Under the pieces are notes generated by a model. The model searched no databases. It was given only the letters and a program-made list of their open reading frames with translations, and was not told the origin of the DNA. DNA of 45,654 bases. It comes from Bacteroidota bacterium (GTDB lineage Bacteria; Bacteroidota; Bacteroidia; NS11-12g; UBA955). Below, piece after piece: positions 1 to 7,994 of this stretch (positions within the stretch are counted from its first letter, which is position 1; each line of letters starts with the position of its first letter). Location: the NCBI GenBank assembly GCA_005788145.1, contig SXYY01000127.1, forward strand, positions 1 to 45,654. Reading direction: 5' to 3'. The position numbers and the translations under genes were made by a program.

Positions 1-583
1 AAATAAATGTAGAGAGATCCGTTTTCTCAACTGCCGCAAACCGTGCTTCAATCGCTGCTGCGTGCTTTTCGCGAAGTGCTTGTCCTTCAACCCGCACAGA
101 AGAAAAATCGGTATACAATGCGCCGCTCTCCAAATCTGATGGCATACAAACCACCTTCATCACCGTGTTACAGTCCGATTGTACTTTCTTAAACTTCTTC
201 AACAAGAAGGCATTGCCAACGAACAAAACTTTAGAACCACTATCATTCAAGATATAAGCGGTTTCTTCATGGGTCAACGTAGGGTAAATGGATACGTTTA
301 CCAATCCAAGTTTCTGGAGTGTTTGATCAATAAAATAGTATTCGGGACAGTTATCCAAGACCATCGCCACGCGATCGCCTTTTTCCAACCCCAATTCCAT
401 CAGCCATGACCCAATTTGGGCCACTGCATCCAAAACATCTTGATAGGTATATTTCTCCCAAACGCCCTTTTCTTTCGCGAACATCACCGGGTGGTCCAAC
501 GAATGGATTTTGGTGGCCGCATTTACATAAAATTCATGAAGAGATTTGAAATTGGGATCTTGCTTTTGTATTAACTGGGACAT
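1..583 (-). CDS. Long-chain acyl-CoA synthetase (AMP-binding), N-terminal part
   Basis: Translating the minus strand from the ATG at 583 gives 194 codons open to the window edge, so the C-terminal two thirds are missing. The protein begins MSQLIQKQDPNFKSL and contains the typical N-terminal region of AMP-forming long-chain fatty-acid-CoA ligases: WEKYTYQDVLDAV, GLEKGDRVAMVLDNCPEYYF, and a YPTLTHEETAYILNDSGSK stretch just ahead of the adenylation core. The family activates fatty acids with ATP to acyl-AMP and then acyl-CoA at the cytoplasmic membrane. The catalytic P-loop and acyl-adenylate motifs lie outside the window and cannot be checked. It reads in the same direction as the nfu-like gene upstream, 109 bases away. 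The family assignment is firm; the substrate chain length is unknown. Confidence 0.85.
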   Translation of the reverse strand, partial: MSQLIQKQDPNFKSLHEFYVNAATKIHSLDHPVMFAKEKGVWEKYTYQDVLDAVAQIGSWLMELGLEKGDRVAMVLDNCPEYYFIDQTLQKLGLVNVSIYPTLTHEETAYILNDSGSKVLFVGNAFLLKKFKKVQSDCNTVMKVVCMPSDLESGALYTDFSSVRVEGQALREKHAAAIEARFAAVEKTDLSTFI

Positions 584-692
584 AGTCGATTTTGCTTTCT
601 AACGATAAAAAGCAAATATGTCTGAAAATTGTGTGATTCCCAAGCACTTTGCAAAAATTCAATGTGCCGAAAACCTTTTGGCAATTATCGCA

Positions 693-1265
693 TTAAACTG
701 CTTCTGCCTCAACGGCAACCACTTCTGGCACCATGCGCTTCAACAAATTCTCAATGCCCGCCTTTAAGGTCATGGTACTACTCGGACAGCCACTGCAGCT
801 ACCTTTCATTTGAACGGTAACAACGCCGTCCACAAAACTCTTGAAATCAATGGCTCCACCGTCCATCTCAACGGCAGGACGAACATGGTCTTCCAACAAT
901 TGGCGGATCTTCCGTTCGATTTCGGTTTCTTGCTCTGGGGTAAGTTGGGTCTTGGGCGATACGATTTCTTTCCCTTGTTCGATCCACTCTGTAAAGAAAT
1001 TGCGCAAGTCAGGAATCAAATCAAACCATTCGTAGTCTTCGTTCTTGGTAATACTTACAAAATTGTTCATGATGAACACCCCTTTTACGAAAGGCATCTC
1101 AAACAACGCTTTCACCAATGCCCCACCTTCTTCGGCATTTTCAGCATTTCTGAAATCTGCACTGTCGTTTGGCAACAACATTTTGTTGCACACAAACTTC
1201 ATGCTTTCAGGGTTGGGCGTAGCTTCCGCATAGATGGTGACGATGTCGTTTAAGCTTTTTTCCAT
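693..1265 (-). CDS. nfu: NifU/Nfu-type iron-sulfur scaffold protein
   Basis: This 190-residue protein has the two-part structure of Nfu proteins. An N-terminal Nfu_N domain (about residues 8-98, beginning IYAEATPNPESMKFV) is followed by a C-terminal NifU-like domain (about 112-190) carrying C157-S-G-C160-P, the cysteine pair that bridges a [4Fe-4S] cluster in an Nfu dimer. The role is delivery of preassembled clusters to apoproteins in the cytoplasm. Length and motif spacing are normal for Bacteroidota Nfu. No other suf or isc gene is nearby. A TAATTTTG promoter-like element ends seven bases before the ATG, so the transcript may have almost no leader. Confidence 0.92.
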   Translation of the reverse strand: MEKSLNDIVTIYAEATPNPESMKFVCNKMLLPNDSADFRNAENAEEGGALVKALFEMPFVKGVFIMNNFVSITKNEDYEWFDLIPDLRNFFTEWIEQGKEIVSPKTQLTPEQETEIERKIRQLLEDHVRPAVEMDGGAIDFKSFVDGVVTVQMKGSCSGCPSSTMTLKAGIENLLKRMVPEVVAVEAEAV

Positions 1266-1272
1266 AACACCA

Positions 1273-1280
1273 CAAAATTA
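1273..1280 (-). promoter_or_regulatory. Bacteroidota -7 element (TAATTTTG) before nfu
   Basis: On the minus strand the sequence TAATTTTG matches the TAnnTTTG consensus and ends seven bases before the nfu ATG at 1265. I see no clear TTG -33 element at 17-23 bases, so the call rests on the -7 box and its position. Confidence 0.4.
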
Positions 1281-1385
1281 ACAAAACTTTCACCGAATTT
1301 CCCACCTTATTTAGATTGTTTCTAAAACAAATTTCATCCCCTTACTGCATCTTTGTAAATTCCCAAATCCATAGATTCAATCGCC

Positions 1386-2741
1386 ATGACCAAAGCCAAA
1401 ACCACCTTTTTCTGCAAATCATGCGGATTCGAAAGTCCCAAATGGATCGGCAAATGTCCGGGCTGTAGCGAATGGAACACCTTCATCGAAGAAATCAAGC
1501 CCACCAAGCAAACCACAGCTTGGAAGAAAAGCGGTCGCAAAATCGCGGAACCCAAAGCCATGCGTGCCATAGAAGCAAGCGAATCGGCGAGATTGATTCT
1601 TCCAGACGACGAGCTAAATTTGGTATTGGGCGGTGGATTGGTACCCGGCGCGGTCATCCTGCTTGGCGGTGAACCCGGCATCGGAAAGAGTACTCTGTTG
1701 CTGCAAATCGCCCTGCAAACCAGCGCCAAAACCCTTTACGTCTCGGGCGAAGAAAGTGAAACGCAAATCAAACTGCGGGCAGAGCGACTGGGCCTTGGCG
1801 AAAGCGATTGCGAGGTACTTACTGAAACCCTCCTTGAGAACATCAAAAACGTACTCGACAACGACACCCCCGAGCTGCTCATCATCGATTCGATACAGAC
1901 CCTGTACACAGACCAACTCGATGCCACACCAGGCAGCGTATCGCAAATACGAGAATGTGCCGGTCAACTACTGCAATTTGCCAAAGAGCATGACGTACCC
2001 GTTTTTTTGGTGGGACATATCACCAAAGATGGCAACCTCGCCGGTCCAAAAATCTTGGAACACATGGTCGATACCGTTCTTCAATTCGAGGGCGACAGAC
2101 ACCATGCATACCGCATCATCCGAACCCTGAAAAACCGATTTGGCAGCACCCAAGAATTGGGCATCTATGAAATGCATGGCGGCGGATTGAAAGGCGTGAA
2201 AAACCCGTCAGAAATTTGGTTGGCGCAGCGCGAAGAAGTACTATCGGGCATCGGTATTGCAGCCGTTTTGGAGGGCGTTCGTCCATTGCTATTAGAAACC
2301 CAAGCCTTGGTAAGCACCGCGGTGTATGGTACGCCCCAGCGCTCGGCTACGGGTTACGACTTGCGAAGGCTGAATATGCTTTTGGCTGTTTTGGAAAAGC
2401 GATGTGGTTTCAAACTGGGCCAGCAGGATGTCTTTGTGAATTTGGCTGGCGGACTGCGTTTGGAAGATCCCGCATTGGACCTTGCTTTGATGGCGGCGAT
2501 CATGAGCAGCTTCTACTCAGAGCCCCTGCCAACAAAATGCGTTTTCTCGGCTGAAATTGGGTTGAGCGGCGAAGTAAGGGCGGTTCAACGTGTGGAACAG
2601 CGCATCGCCGAGGCGGAAAAATTGGGATTCACCGATATAGTCATTTCCAAATACAACAAATTCAACCAAGAACTCACGGGGAAAATCAAGGTGCATAGCT
2701 TTGGAAGGATCGATGAAGTTTTTGGATGGTTGTTTGGTTAA
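1386..2741 (+). CDS. radA: DNA repair protein RadA
   Basis: The 451-residue protein is a complete RadA (Sms), the hexameric ATPase that promotes branch migration during homologous recombination. An N-terminal C4 zinc finger uses C10, C13, C24 and C27. The Walker A motif GEPGIGKST is at residues 95-103, followed by the RadA-specific motif KNRFGSTQELGIYEM near residue 253. The C-terminal part is the Lon-protease-like domain (VNLAGGLRLEDPALDLA, later FSAEIGLSGEVR). Length is typical. It stands alone on the plus strand, divergent from nfu and convergent with the carotenoid genes. I found no sign of truncation. Confidence 0.97.
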   Translation: MTKAKTTFFCKSCGFESPKWIGKCPGCSEWNTFIEEIKPTKQTTAWKKSGRKIAEPKAMRAIEASESARLILPDDELNLVLGGGLVPGAVILLGGEPGIGKSTLLLQIALQTSAKTLYVSGEESETQIKLRAERLGLGESDCEVLTETLLENIKNVLDNDTPELLIIDSIQTLYTDQLDATPGSVSQIRECAGQLLQFAKEHDVPVFLVGHITKDGNLAGPKILEHMVDTVLQFEGDRHHAYRIIRTLKNRFGSTQELGIYEMHGGGLKGVKNPSEIWLAQREEVLSGIGIAAVLEGVRPLLLETQALVSTAVYGTPQRSATGYDLRRLNMLLAVLEKRCGFKLGQQDVFVNLAGGLRLEDPALDLALMAAIMSSFYSEPLPTKCVFSAEIGLSGEVRAVQRVEQRIAEAEKLGFTDIVISKYNKFNQELTGKIKVHSFGRIDEVFGWLFG

Positions 2742-2807
2742 ACCAACTGCAACTGGGCAAGTGCAAATTGTGATGGCGCAAAACTGGCGCTCAAACCAAT
2801 CTTACGC

Positions 2808-3647
2808 TTAGGCACTCATCCATTTCTCGCGAACGAAGCTCTTCGCCAACAATGCGATTTTTTGGGAGTTGGGTATGCGCACACGGCTTTCCAAAATGTC
2901 AACTGCGGTGGTGCGTTCGATCTTTTCCAACAATTTCAGGTAGTAGATATAGGCTGTGTAAACACCCAACCTGCAACCCACGGGCAACTGAACGATGCCC
3001 TTGTAGGCGTGTGAAAAATCTTTTTTCACATCCTGGATGATTTCATATTTATCGGCATCAGTGAATTTATTAAAATCTACACCGGGAAAATAAACACGTC
3101 CGCGTTCGTCGACATCTGACCGGATATCGCGCAGGAAATTCACCTTTTGGAATGCCGCTCCCAAACTGCGGGCGAATGGAACCAACTGTTCGTATTGCGC
3201 ATCGTTACCATTGCAAAACACCTTCAAACACATCAAACCAACCACTTCGGCGCTGCCGTAGATGTATTCCGAGTAACTCGTTGCGTTGTGACTGCTGGTA
3301 TCCAAGTCTTCTTCCATGGAATTGAAGAACGGCTCAATCAAATCTTTACCAATACCAAACTGATTGGCTGCCAATTGAAATGCATGCAATACGGGATTGG
3401 TACTTATGCATTCCTCCATGGACTGGTAGGTTTGGGCTTTAAAATCAGCCAACAGACGCTCTTTGTTGAATCCGTGAAAGGTATCCACAATTTCATCTGC
3501 TACGCGCACGAAACCGTAAATAGAAAATACAGCCCAACGACTGTCTTTCGACAACAAACGAATCCCCAAAGAGAAACTGGTGCTGTAATTCAGCGCCAAT
3601 TTGCGGCTCATCGCGATGGCGGTATCGTCAAACAATTTAATGCTCAT
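2808..3647 (-). CDS. crtB: Phytoene synthase
   Basis: This 279-residue protein joins two geranylgeranyl diphosphates into phytoene, the first committed step of C40 carotenoid synthesis. The signatures of the trans-isoprenyl synthase family are present: YSTSFS near the N-terminus, the first aspartate-rich motif (VADEIVD), and the second motif FLRDIRSDVDERGRVYFP. Length fits bacterial CrtB (about 280). Its start overlaps the end of crtI by 11 bases, which points to translational coupling in a crtZ-crtI-crtB operon. The squalene and dehydrosqualene synthase families share this fold, but the crtI neighbour favours CrtB. Confidence 0.93.
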   Translation of the reverse strand: MSIKLFDDTAIAMSRKLALNYSTSFSLGIRLLSKDSRWAVFSIYGFVRVADEIVDTFHGFNKERLLADFKAQTYQSMEECISTNPVLHAFQLAANQFGIGKDLIEPFFNSMEEDLDTSSHNATSYSEYIYGSAEVVGLMCLKVFCNGNDAQYEQLVPFARSLGAAFQKVNFLRDIRSDVDERGRVYFPGVDFNKFTDADKYEIIQDVKKDFSHAYKGIVQLPVGCRLGVYTAYIYYLKLLEKIERTTAVDILESRVRIPNSQKIALLAKSFVREKWMSA

Positions 3648-5109
3648 TTACTATCCTTTCTGTTACTAAGCGCGACCCGATGACCACAATGGGCAAACCT
3701 GTTCCGGGGTGAGTACTTGCTCCAACATAATATACATTGTTGAGCTTCTCGTCTTTGTTGGCTGGCCTCAGTGCACCGATTTGGTTTAATCCGTGCGCCA
3801 ATCCTAACCCACTACCCTTGTACAAGTTAAACATCTTTTGCCACTCGTTGGGTGTGTAAACAACTTGCGTAAGAATATTGTTTTTGATGTCGAAATTCAC
3901 ACGATTTCCCAAGTCCTCGATGATTTCATCCACCAATTTTGTTGCGTCGCTCCAATCGGGTTTCACACGCAAATCAGGCACGGGACAAAGGATGAACAAA
4001 TTCTCACAGCCTTCTGGCGCGCAATCCGGGTTGCTCTTACTCGCTACATTCACATAGTAGTAAGGCTTTTCTGGGGCCACTGTACTTCTAAAGATGGTAT
4101 CGGCGTAGGCACGGAAATTATCACCCAAGTAGTAATTGTGGTGATGAATCCCGGGAATGGTGCCCTTCACACCCAAATAAATGGTAAACGGGGCCAAAGT
4201 CCACTCCATTTTGTCGAGTTTTTCCTCGGTGAATTTGGCGCGGTTCAAGAACTTTCCACGGAACCAGGCCGCATCGGCATTGATGACAAACAAATCAGCA
4301 CGGTAAACCTGTCCGTTCGAATCTGTCACAGAAACCATTTTGCCTGCACTGTGCTGAACCGACATAATTTCTGTGTTGTAAATCATTTTTACGCCCTTTT
4401 TCTCGAGCAACCCCATGATGCCTTCCACAATTTTGTACATGCCACCTTTGACATTCCAATAACCATCGTGCTGCAATTCTGTATAATTCAACAGGTTGTA
4501 AACGCTTGGGGTATTAAACGGCGTTGCACCCAAGAAAAAAGCCACCAATGAGAAGATGATTTTCACCTCTTCACTTTCAAAATGTCTTTCCAACTCAGCC
4601 CAAAACGTGCGGAACATTTTTGGTAAGTGCTTCATTGGCACCGTGGCCATGCTCAGCGCATAAGACACGATGTTATCGAAGTTCCGCTTGATGATCTTGT
4701 ATTCCGTATCATGAAAAATTTCTTTGGCCCCTTTCAGGTATCCACGCACTTTGGTTTCGAAATCACTTTCGATGCCCTTGAACTCCTCGGCCAATCGATC
4801 CAAATCCTTGTAAATCTGAAAAACGCGGTTACTACCAGCCATGTTCACCGTATACAGCGGATTGAGTTCGTTCAATTCGAACGGAATGGGCTCACCAATG
4901 GAATCAAAGAGTTCCTTGAACTCATAACTCATCGAGAAAAATGAGGGTCCCACATCAAAGGTGAATCCATCTTTCTTCAACAAATGAAGCCTTCCACCGG
5001 GGATGTCCTGCTTTTCAATCATGGTTACTTGGTAACCTTTACAACTCAATCGCAGGGCCGTTGACAAGCCACCCAAGCCTGCACCCACAACTATAACCGA
5101 CTTAGTCAC
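3637..5109 (-). CDS. crtI: Phytoene desaturase
   Basis: The 490-residue flavoprotein has an N-terminal Rossmann dinucleotide-binding motif (GAGLGGLSTALRLSCKGY, then the acidic residue of MIEKQDIPGGRL). At its C-terminus it has the CrtI signature region (YYVGASTHPGTGLPIVVIGSRL). The family introduces double bases into phytoene to give lycopene or related desaturated carotenes, with FAD, at the membrane. Length is normal. The start overlaps the end of crtZ by eight bases and the end overlaps crtB by 11, so the three genes are one operon. No lycopene cyclase lies in the window, so ring closure must be encoded elsewhere. Confidence 0.94.
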   Translation of the reverse strand: MTKSVIVVGAGLGGLSTALRLSCKGYQVTMIEKQDIPGGRLHLLKKDGFTFDVGPSFFSMSYEFKELFDSIGEPIPFELNELNPLYTVNMAGSNRVFQIYKDLDRLAEEFKGIESDFETKVRGYLKGAKEIFHDTEYKIIKRNFDNIVSYALSMATVPMKHLPKMFRTFWAELERHFESEEVKIIFSLVAFFLGATPFNTPSVYNLLNYTELQHDGYWNVKGGMYKIVEGIMGLLEKKGVKMIYNTEIMSVQHSAGKMVSVTDSNGQVYRADLFVINADAAWFRGKFLNRAKFTEEKLDKMEWTLAPFTIYLGVKGTIPGIHHHNYYLGDNFRAYADTIFRSTVAPEKPYYYVNVASKSNPDCAPEGCENLFILCPVPDLRVKPDWSDATKLVDEIIEDLGNRVNFDIKNNILTQVVYTPNEWQKMFNLYKGSGLGLAHGLNQIGALRPANKDEKLNNVYYVGASTHPGTGLPIVVIGSRLVTERIVNEH

Positions 5110-5548
5110 GACCGTATTTATTTATATATCTTTTTGGAACAAACAAAAATCCAAAGGCTTCTGCACCTTCTTTGGAATGCACTTCATGGTGCAAATGATG
5201 GGTTCTGCGCATCGCTTTGAAATAGCGAGAGCGGGCCACACGCAACCATTTTACGCGTTGGTGAACAAACACATCGTGCACCAAAAAATAGGCTAAACCA
5301 TATAGGGCGATGCCAATACCTGCGAAAAATCGCCAATCGTACGCCTCAGCACCCAAAACGATAAGCCAAGCCGATGGGATGGCAAACATGAATCCGAACA
5401 AATCGTTCAGTTCGAAAGTGCCCTTGCGCGGTCTGTGGTGGCTTTCATGCCAAAACCACATGAAGCCATGCATCACGTATTTGTGGGAAAACCAAGCCAC
5501 AAATTCCATGAAAAAGAAAAATAGAATTACTACTAAAAGGTTAACCAT
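5102..5548 (-). CDS. crtZ: Beta-carotene hydroxylase (fatty-acid-hydroxylase type)
   Basis: This 148-residue membrane protein carries the four histidine clusters of CrtZ-type di-iron hydroxylases: HKYVMH, HESHH, HDVFVH and HHLHH. The enzyme hydroxylates the beta rings of carotenes to make zeaxanthin. Hydrophobic segments are visible at residues 1-18, about 50-68 and 70-90. It is the first gene of the crtZ-crtI-crtB set. Its presence means that cyclised carotenoids are made even though the cyclase gene is not here. Length is slightly short but within the range of the family. Confidence 0.92.
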   Translation of the reverse strand: MVNLLVVILFFFFMEFVAWFSHKYVMHGFMWFWHESHHRPRKGTFELNDLFGFMFAIPSAWLIVLGAEAYDWRFFAGIGIALYGLAYFLVHDVFVHQRVKWLRVARSRYFKAMRRTHHLHHEVHSKEGAEAFGFLFVPKRYINKYGRD

Positions 5549-5645
5549 GTTGTTGACTATTCATTTTTTAACACGCCAACATAATAAAGGTTCTGTGTAA
5601 TTAAATGATTTTTTCGAGAAAAAAGATTAAACAAAATATTTTTTA

Positions 5646-6830
5646 TCATTTTGGTAATATGCCTTTGGGTTTGGGCGCATCCAAGCGATACGTTATACCC
5701 AAGGAGATGAGATAGTCGGCAAATGCAGCATCACCATTCCGGGCGACACCAGTGGCGCTCTGTACTTCTTTATCGGTAACAGATTGTTTGCGAATGCGAT
5801 AAAGCGCAATAGGCATATTTAAATTGAAAGTGGTTTTATCTTTCATGTAAGTAACACCTGGTTCTGCAGCAATCGTGTATCCAGGTCTGCGGAAACCAAG
5901 ACTTTCTCCAAGCAAATCCCTCACTGGAACACCTTCCAATCGTGCGCCCCATGAAAAAGACAAACCATGCAACTGCGATTGCCACAAAAAGCCCAGCCGA
6001 ACGGCATATTGATCAGCAACCGAGCACATGTATTCATTTGTAAAAACCTGCGGCACCGGATTTCCGGGTATTGTAATGCTCGTTCTCCTGTTGGTATATG
6101 TTCCGTTCACCCCGCGTGGATTCAGTATGTAAAAGGCATTCCCATACGCAAATACCCCCTCAGCCATTTCCCAAAAACCTTGCATTTCTAGAGACAAACC
6201 AAGGCCACCATCGCCCAATTGGATACTCTGGTCTACCGGACGGTAAAGGGTTTGTCGTGAAGAAGTCCCTGTCACCGGATCTGTCACCAACACATTGTAA
6301 AAACTGTCCTGCACATTCCAATTTCCCGTGGGCAATTTCAAACCCACGCCCAACATCAAATTGCTTTTGGTATGGGAAACAGGATTCCAAAGCCATGTGC
6401 TGATTCCTATTCGTGCATCGCCAATCCCAGCCGATGTGGATGTTTTTCGGGCACCGGGAAATGTTGCAGTTTGCCCACCGTGCTCATAATAACTCGAGCG
6501 GTCTGTGTATGATACTGGCAAACTCACGTTCAATTGTGTGCGCAATGTCAACCCCATTGAGGCGGACAAATCCAGGGTATTGGAATAATTGATTACTTGG
6601 GTTTGTTTTACCAAGCGATCGTATTGTTCTTCATCGCCTTTGAAATGGCGGAACGATTTAAAATAACGATAATTGGCACCTACTTGCCATTGTTTTGGGG
6701 CGAGGGCAAGGCCCGAGCCTCCCGCAACACCGCAACCACCAAATCCGCGAACAGCCACACAGCCTTGGGCGTTGGCGTTCGAAACAGACAAAAACAGAAA
6801 CGCTAAAATGATAAATTTTATGGTTTTCAT
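5646..6830 (-). CDS. Outer-membrane beta-barrel protein, function unknown
   Basis: The 394-residue product starts with a clear signal peptide (MKTIKFIILAFLFLSVSNANAQ). The mature N-terminus then begins with a cysteine- and glycine-rich GCVAVRGFGGCGVAGGSG. The rest alternates aromatic and polar residues in the way of a beta-barrel (for example WQVGANYRYFKSF, LMLGVGLKLPTGNW). It resembles the outer-membrane channel-like proteins annotated as 'transporter' or MetA-pathway-like (PF13557) in Bacteroidota, but I cannot name a substrate. It lies upstream of crtZ on the same strand with a 97-base gap, so it may or may not share transcription with the carotenoid genes. Confidence 0.7.
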   Translation of the reverse strand: MKTIKFIILAFLFLSVSNANAQGCVAVRGFGGCGVAGGSGLALAPKQWQVGANYRYFKSFRHFKGDEEQYDRLVKQTQVINYSNTLDLSASMGLTLRTQLNVSLPVSYTDRSSYYEHGGQTATFPGARKTSTSAGIGDARIGISTWLWNPVSHTKSNLMLGVGLKLPTGNWNVQDSFYNVLVTDPVTGTSSRQTLYRPVDQSIQLGDGGLGLSLEMQGFWEMAEGVFAYGNAFYILNPRGVNGTYTNRRTSITIPGNPVPQVFTNEYMCSVADQYAVRLGFLWQSQLHGLSFSWGARLEGVPVRDLLGESLGFRRPGYTIAAEPGVTYMKDKTTFNLNMPIALYRIRKQSVTDKEVQSATGVARNGDAAFADYLISLGITYRLDAPKPKGILPK

Positions 6831-6847
6831 AATATTACAAATTCTGC

Positions 6848-6855
6848 CAAAGTTA
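6848..6855 (-). promoter_or_regulatory. Bacteroidota -7 element (TAACTTTG) before the outer-membrane protein gene
   Basis: TAACTTTG on the minus strand matches TAnnTTTG and lies 17 bases before the ATG at 6830. A matching -33 TTG was not found. Confidence 0.4.
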
Positions 6856-6924
6856 ATCCAAAACCATCGTACTTTGCGTAAAAATTAGATAAAACTGGTC
6901 GGCTAATCCCAACAACCGCGCATC

Positions 6925-7950
6925 GTGACAGTATTCAACCACACCAAAACCCAGTCGTTAAAGGCATTGAACACCTTCGGATTTGATGTCGTTGCGCACC
7001 ATTACTTACCCATTGAATCGCCAGAAGATCTTAGCGCTTTGTTTCTTGCGAAAGCCTTCGAAAATCAACCCTATGGCATTTTGGGCGGGGGCAGCAACAT
7101 CACCTTTACCCAAGATTATTCGGGATTACTGTTGCATAACCGCATCAAAGGTTGCCACAGTGTTGAGGAGAATGCCGATGATGTGATTGTGGAATTTGGC
7201 AGTGGCGAAAACTGGCACGAGACCGTATTGTATACGCTCGAAAAAGGTTGGGGCGGATTGGAAAATTTAAGCCTTATCCCTGGCACAGTGGGCGCATCTC
7301 CCATCCAGAACATTGGCGCCTATGGCGTGGAGATCAAAGATACGTTTCACGCGCTGACGGCATTCCACATTCCAACGGGCAACTTTCATACACTAACTGC
7401 CAACGATTGTGCCTTTGATTATCGCGATAGTGTATTCAAAAGCGAAAAAAGAGGACAGTATTTTATCACTGCCGTTCAATTCAGATTGAGCAAAAATCCG
7501 GCAATCAAAACCCAGTATGGCGACATCCAAGCCACGCTAGACGGATGGGGCATTGCGGAACCGTCCATCCGAGATATTAGCAATGCGGTGATTCACATCC
7601 GACAGAGCAAATTGCCAAACCCCGCCGAAATTGGCAATTGTGGTAGCTTTTTCAAAAACCCCATCGTGGATTCTGAAATCATTCCTGCATTAACTGCCCA
7701 ATACCCCGATCTCAAAACGTTTCCTGCGGGCGAAGGCCTCACCAAAGTGCCAGCGGGATGGCTGATTGAAAAAGCTGGATGGAAAGGATTCAAACGCAAT
7801 CACATCGGCGTTCATGACAAGCAAGCTTTGGTTTTGGTGAATTATGGTGGCGGAACAGGTGCAGAAATCATCGAGCTCGCCAGAGAAATCCAAGCCGACA
7901 TCCTACAAAAGTTCGGCATCCAATTGGAAATGGAAGTCAACGCCTGGTAG
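6925..7950 (+). CDS. murB: UDP-N-acetylenolpyruvoylglucosamine reductase
   Basis: This 341-residue enzyme reduces UDP-GlcNAc-enolpyruvate to UDP-MurNAc in peptidoglycan synthesis, using FAD and NADPH. It is a type I MurB, with the same length as the E. coli enzyme. Visible features are the FAD-binding GGGSNITF, LSLIPGTVGASPIQNIGAYG, the YRDSVFK substrate tyrosine region, the catalytic serine in GNCGSFFKNP and the final conserved Glu near ELAREIQADI. The start is GTG at 6925: no in-frame ATG precedes the conserved NTFGFDV motif. The T9SS-type protein follows 44 bases downstream. Confidence 0.94.
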   Translation: MTVFNHTKTQSLKALNTFGFDVVAHHYLPIESPEDLSALFLAKAFENQPYGILGGGSNITFTQDYSGLLLHNRIKGCHSVEENADDVIVEFGSGENWHETVLYTLEKGWGGLENLSLIPGTVGASPIQNIGAYGVEIKDTFHALTAFHIPTGNFHTLTANDCAFDYRDSVFKSEKRGQYFITAVQFRLSKNPAIKTQYGDIQATLDGWGIAEPSIRDISNAVIHIRQSKLPNPAEIGNCGSFFKNPIVDSEIIPALTAQYPDLKTFPAGEGLTKVPAGWLIEKAGWKGFKRNHIGVHDKQALVLVNYGGGTGAEIIELAREIQADILQKFGIQLEMEVNAW

Positions 7951-7994
7951 TTTTCAGGTATCGGCGTTCCCATTTTTTCCGTAAATTGCACTCA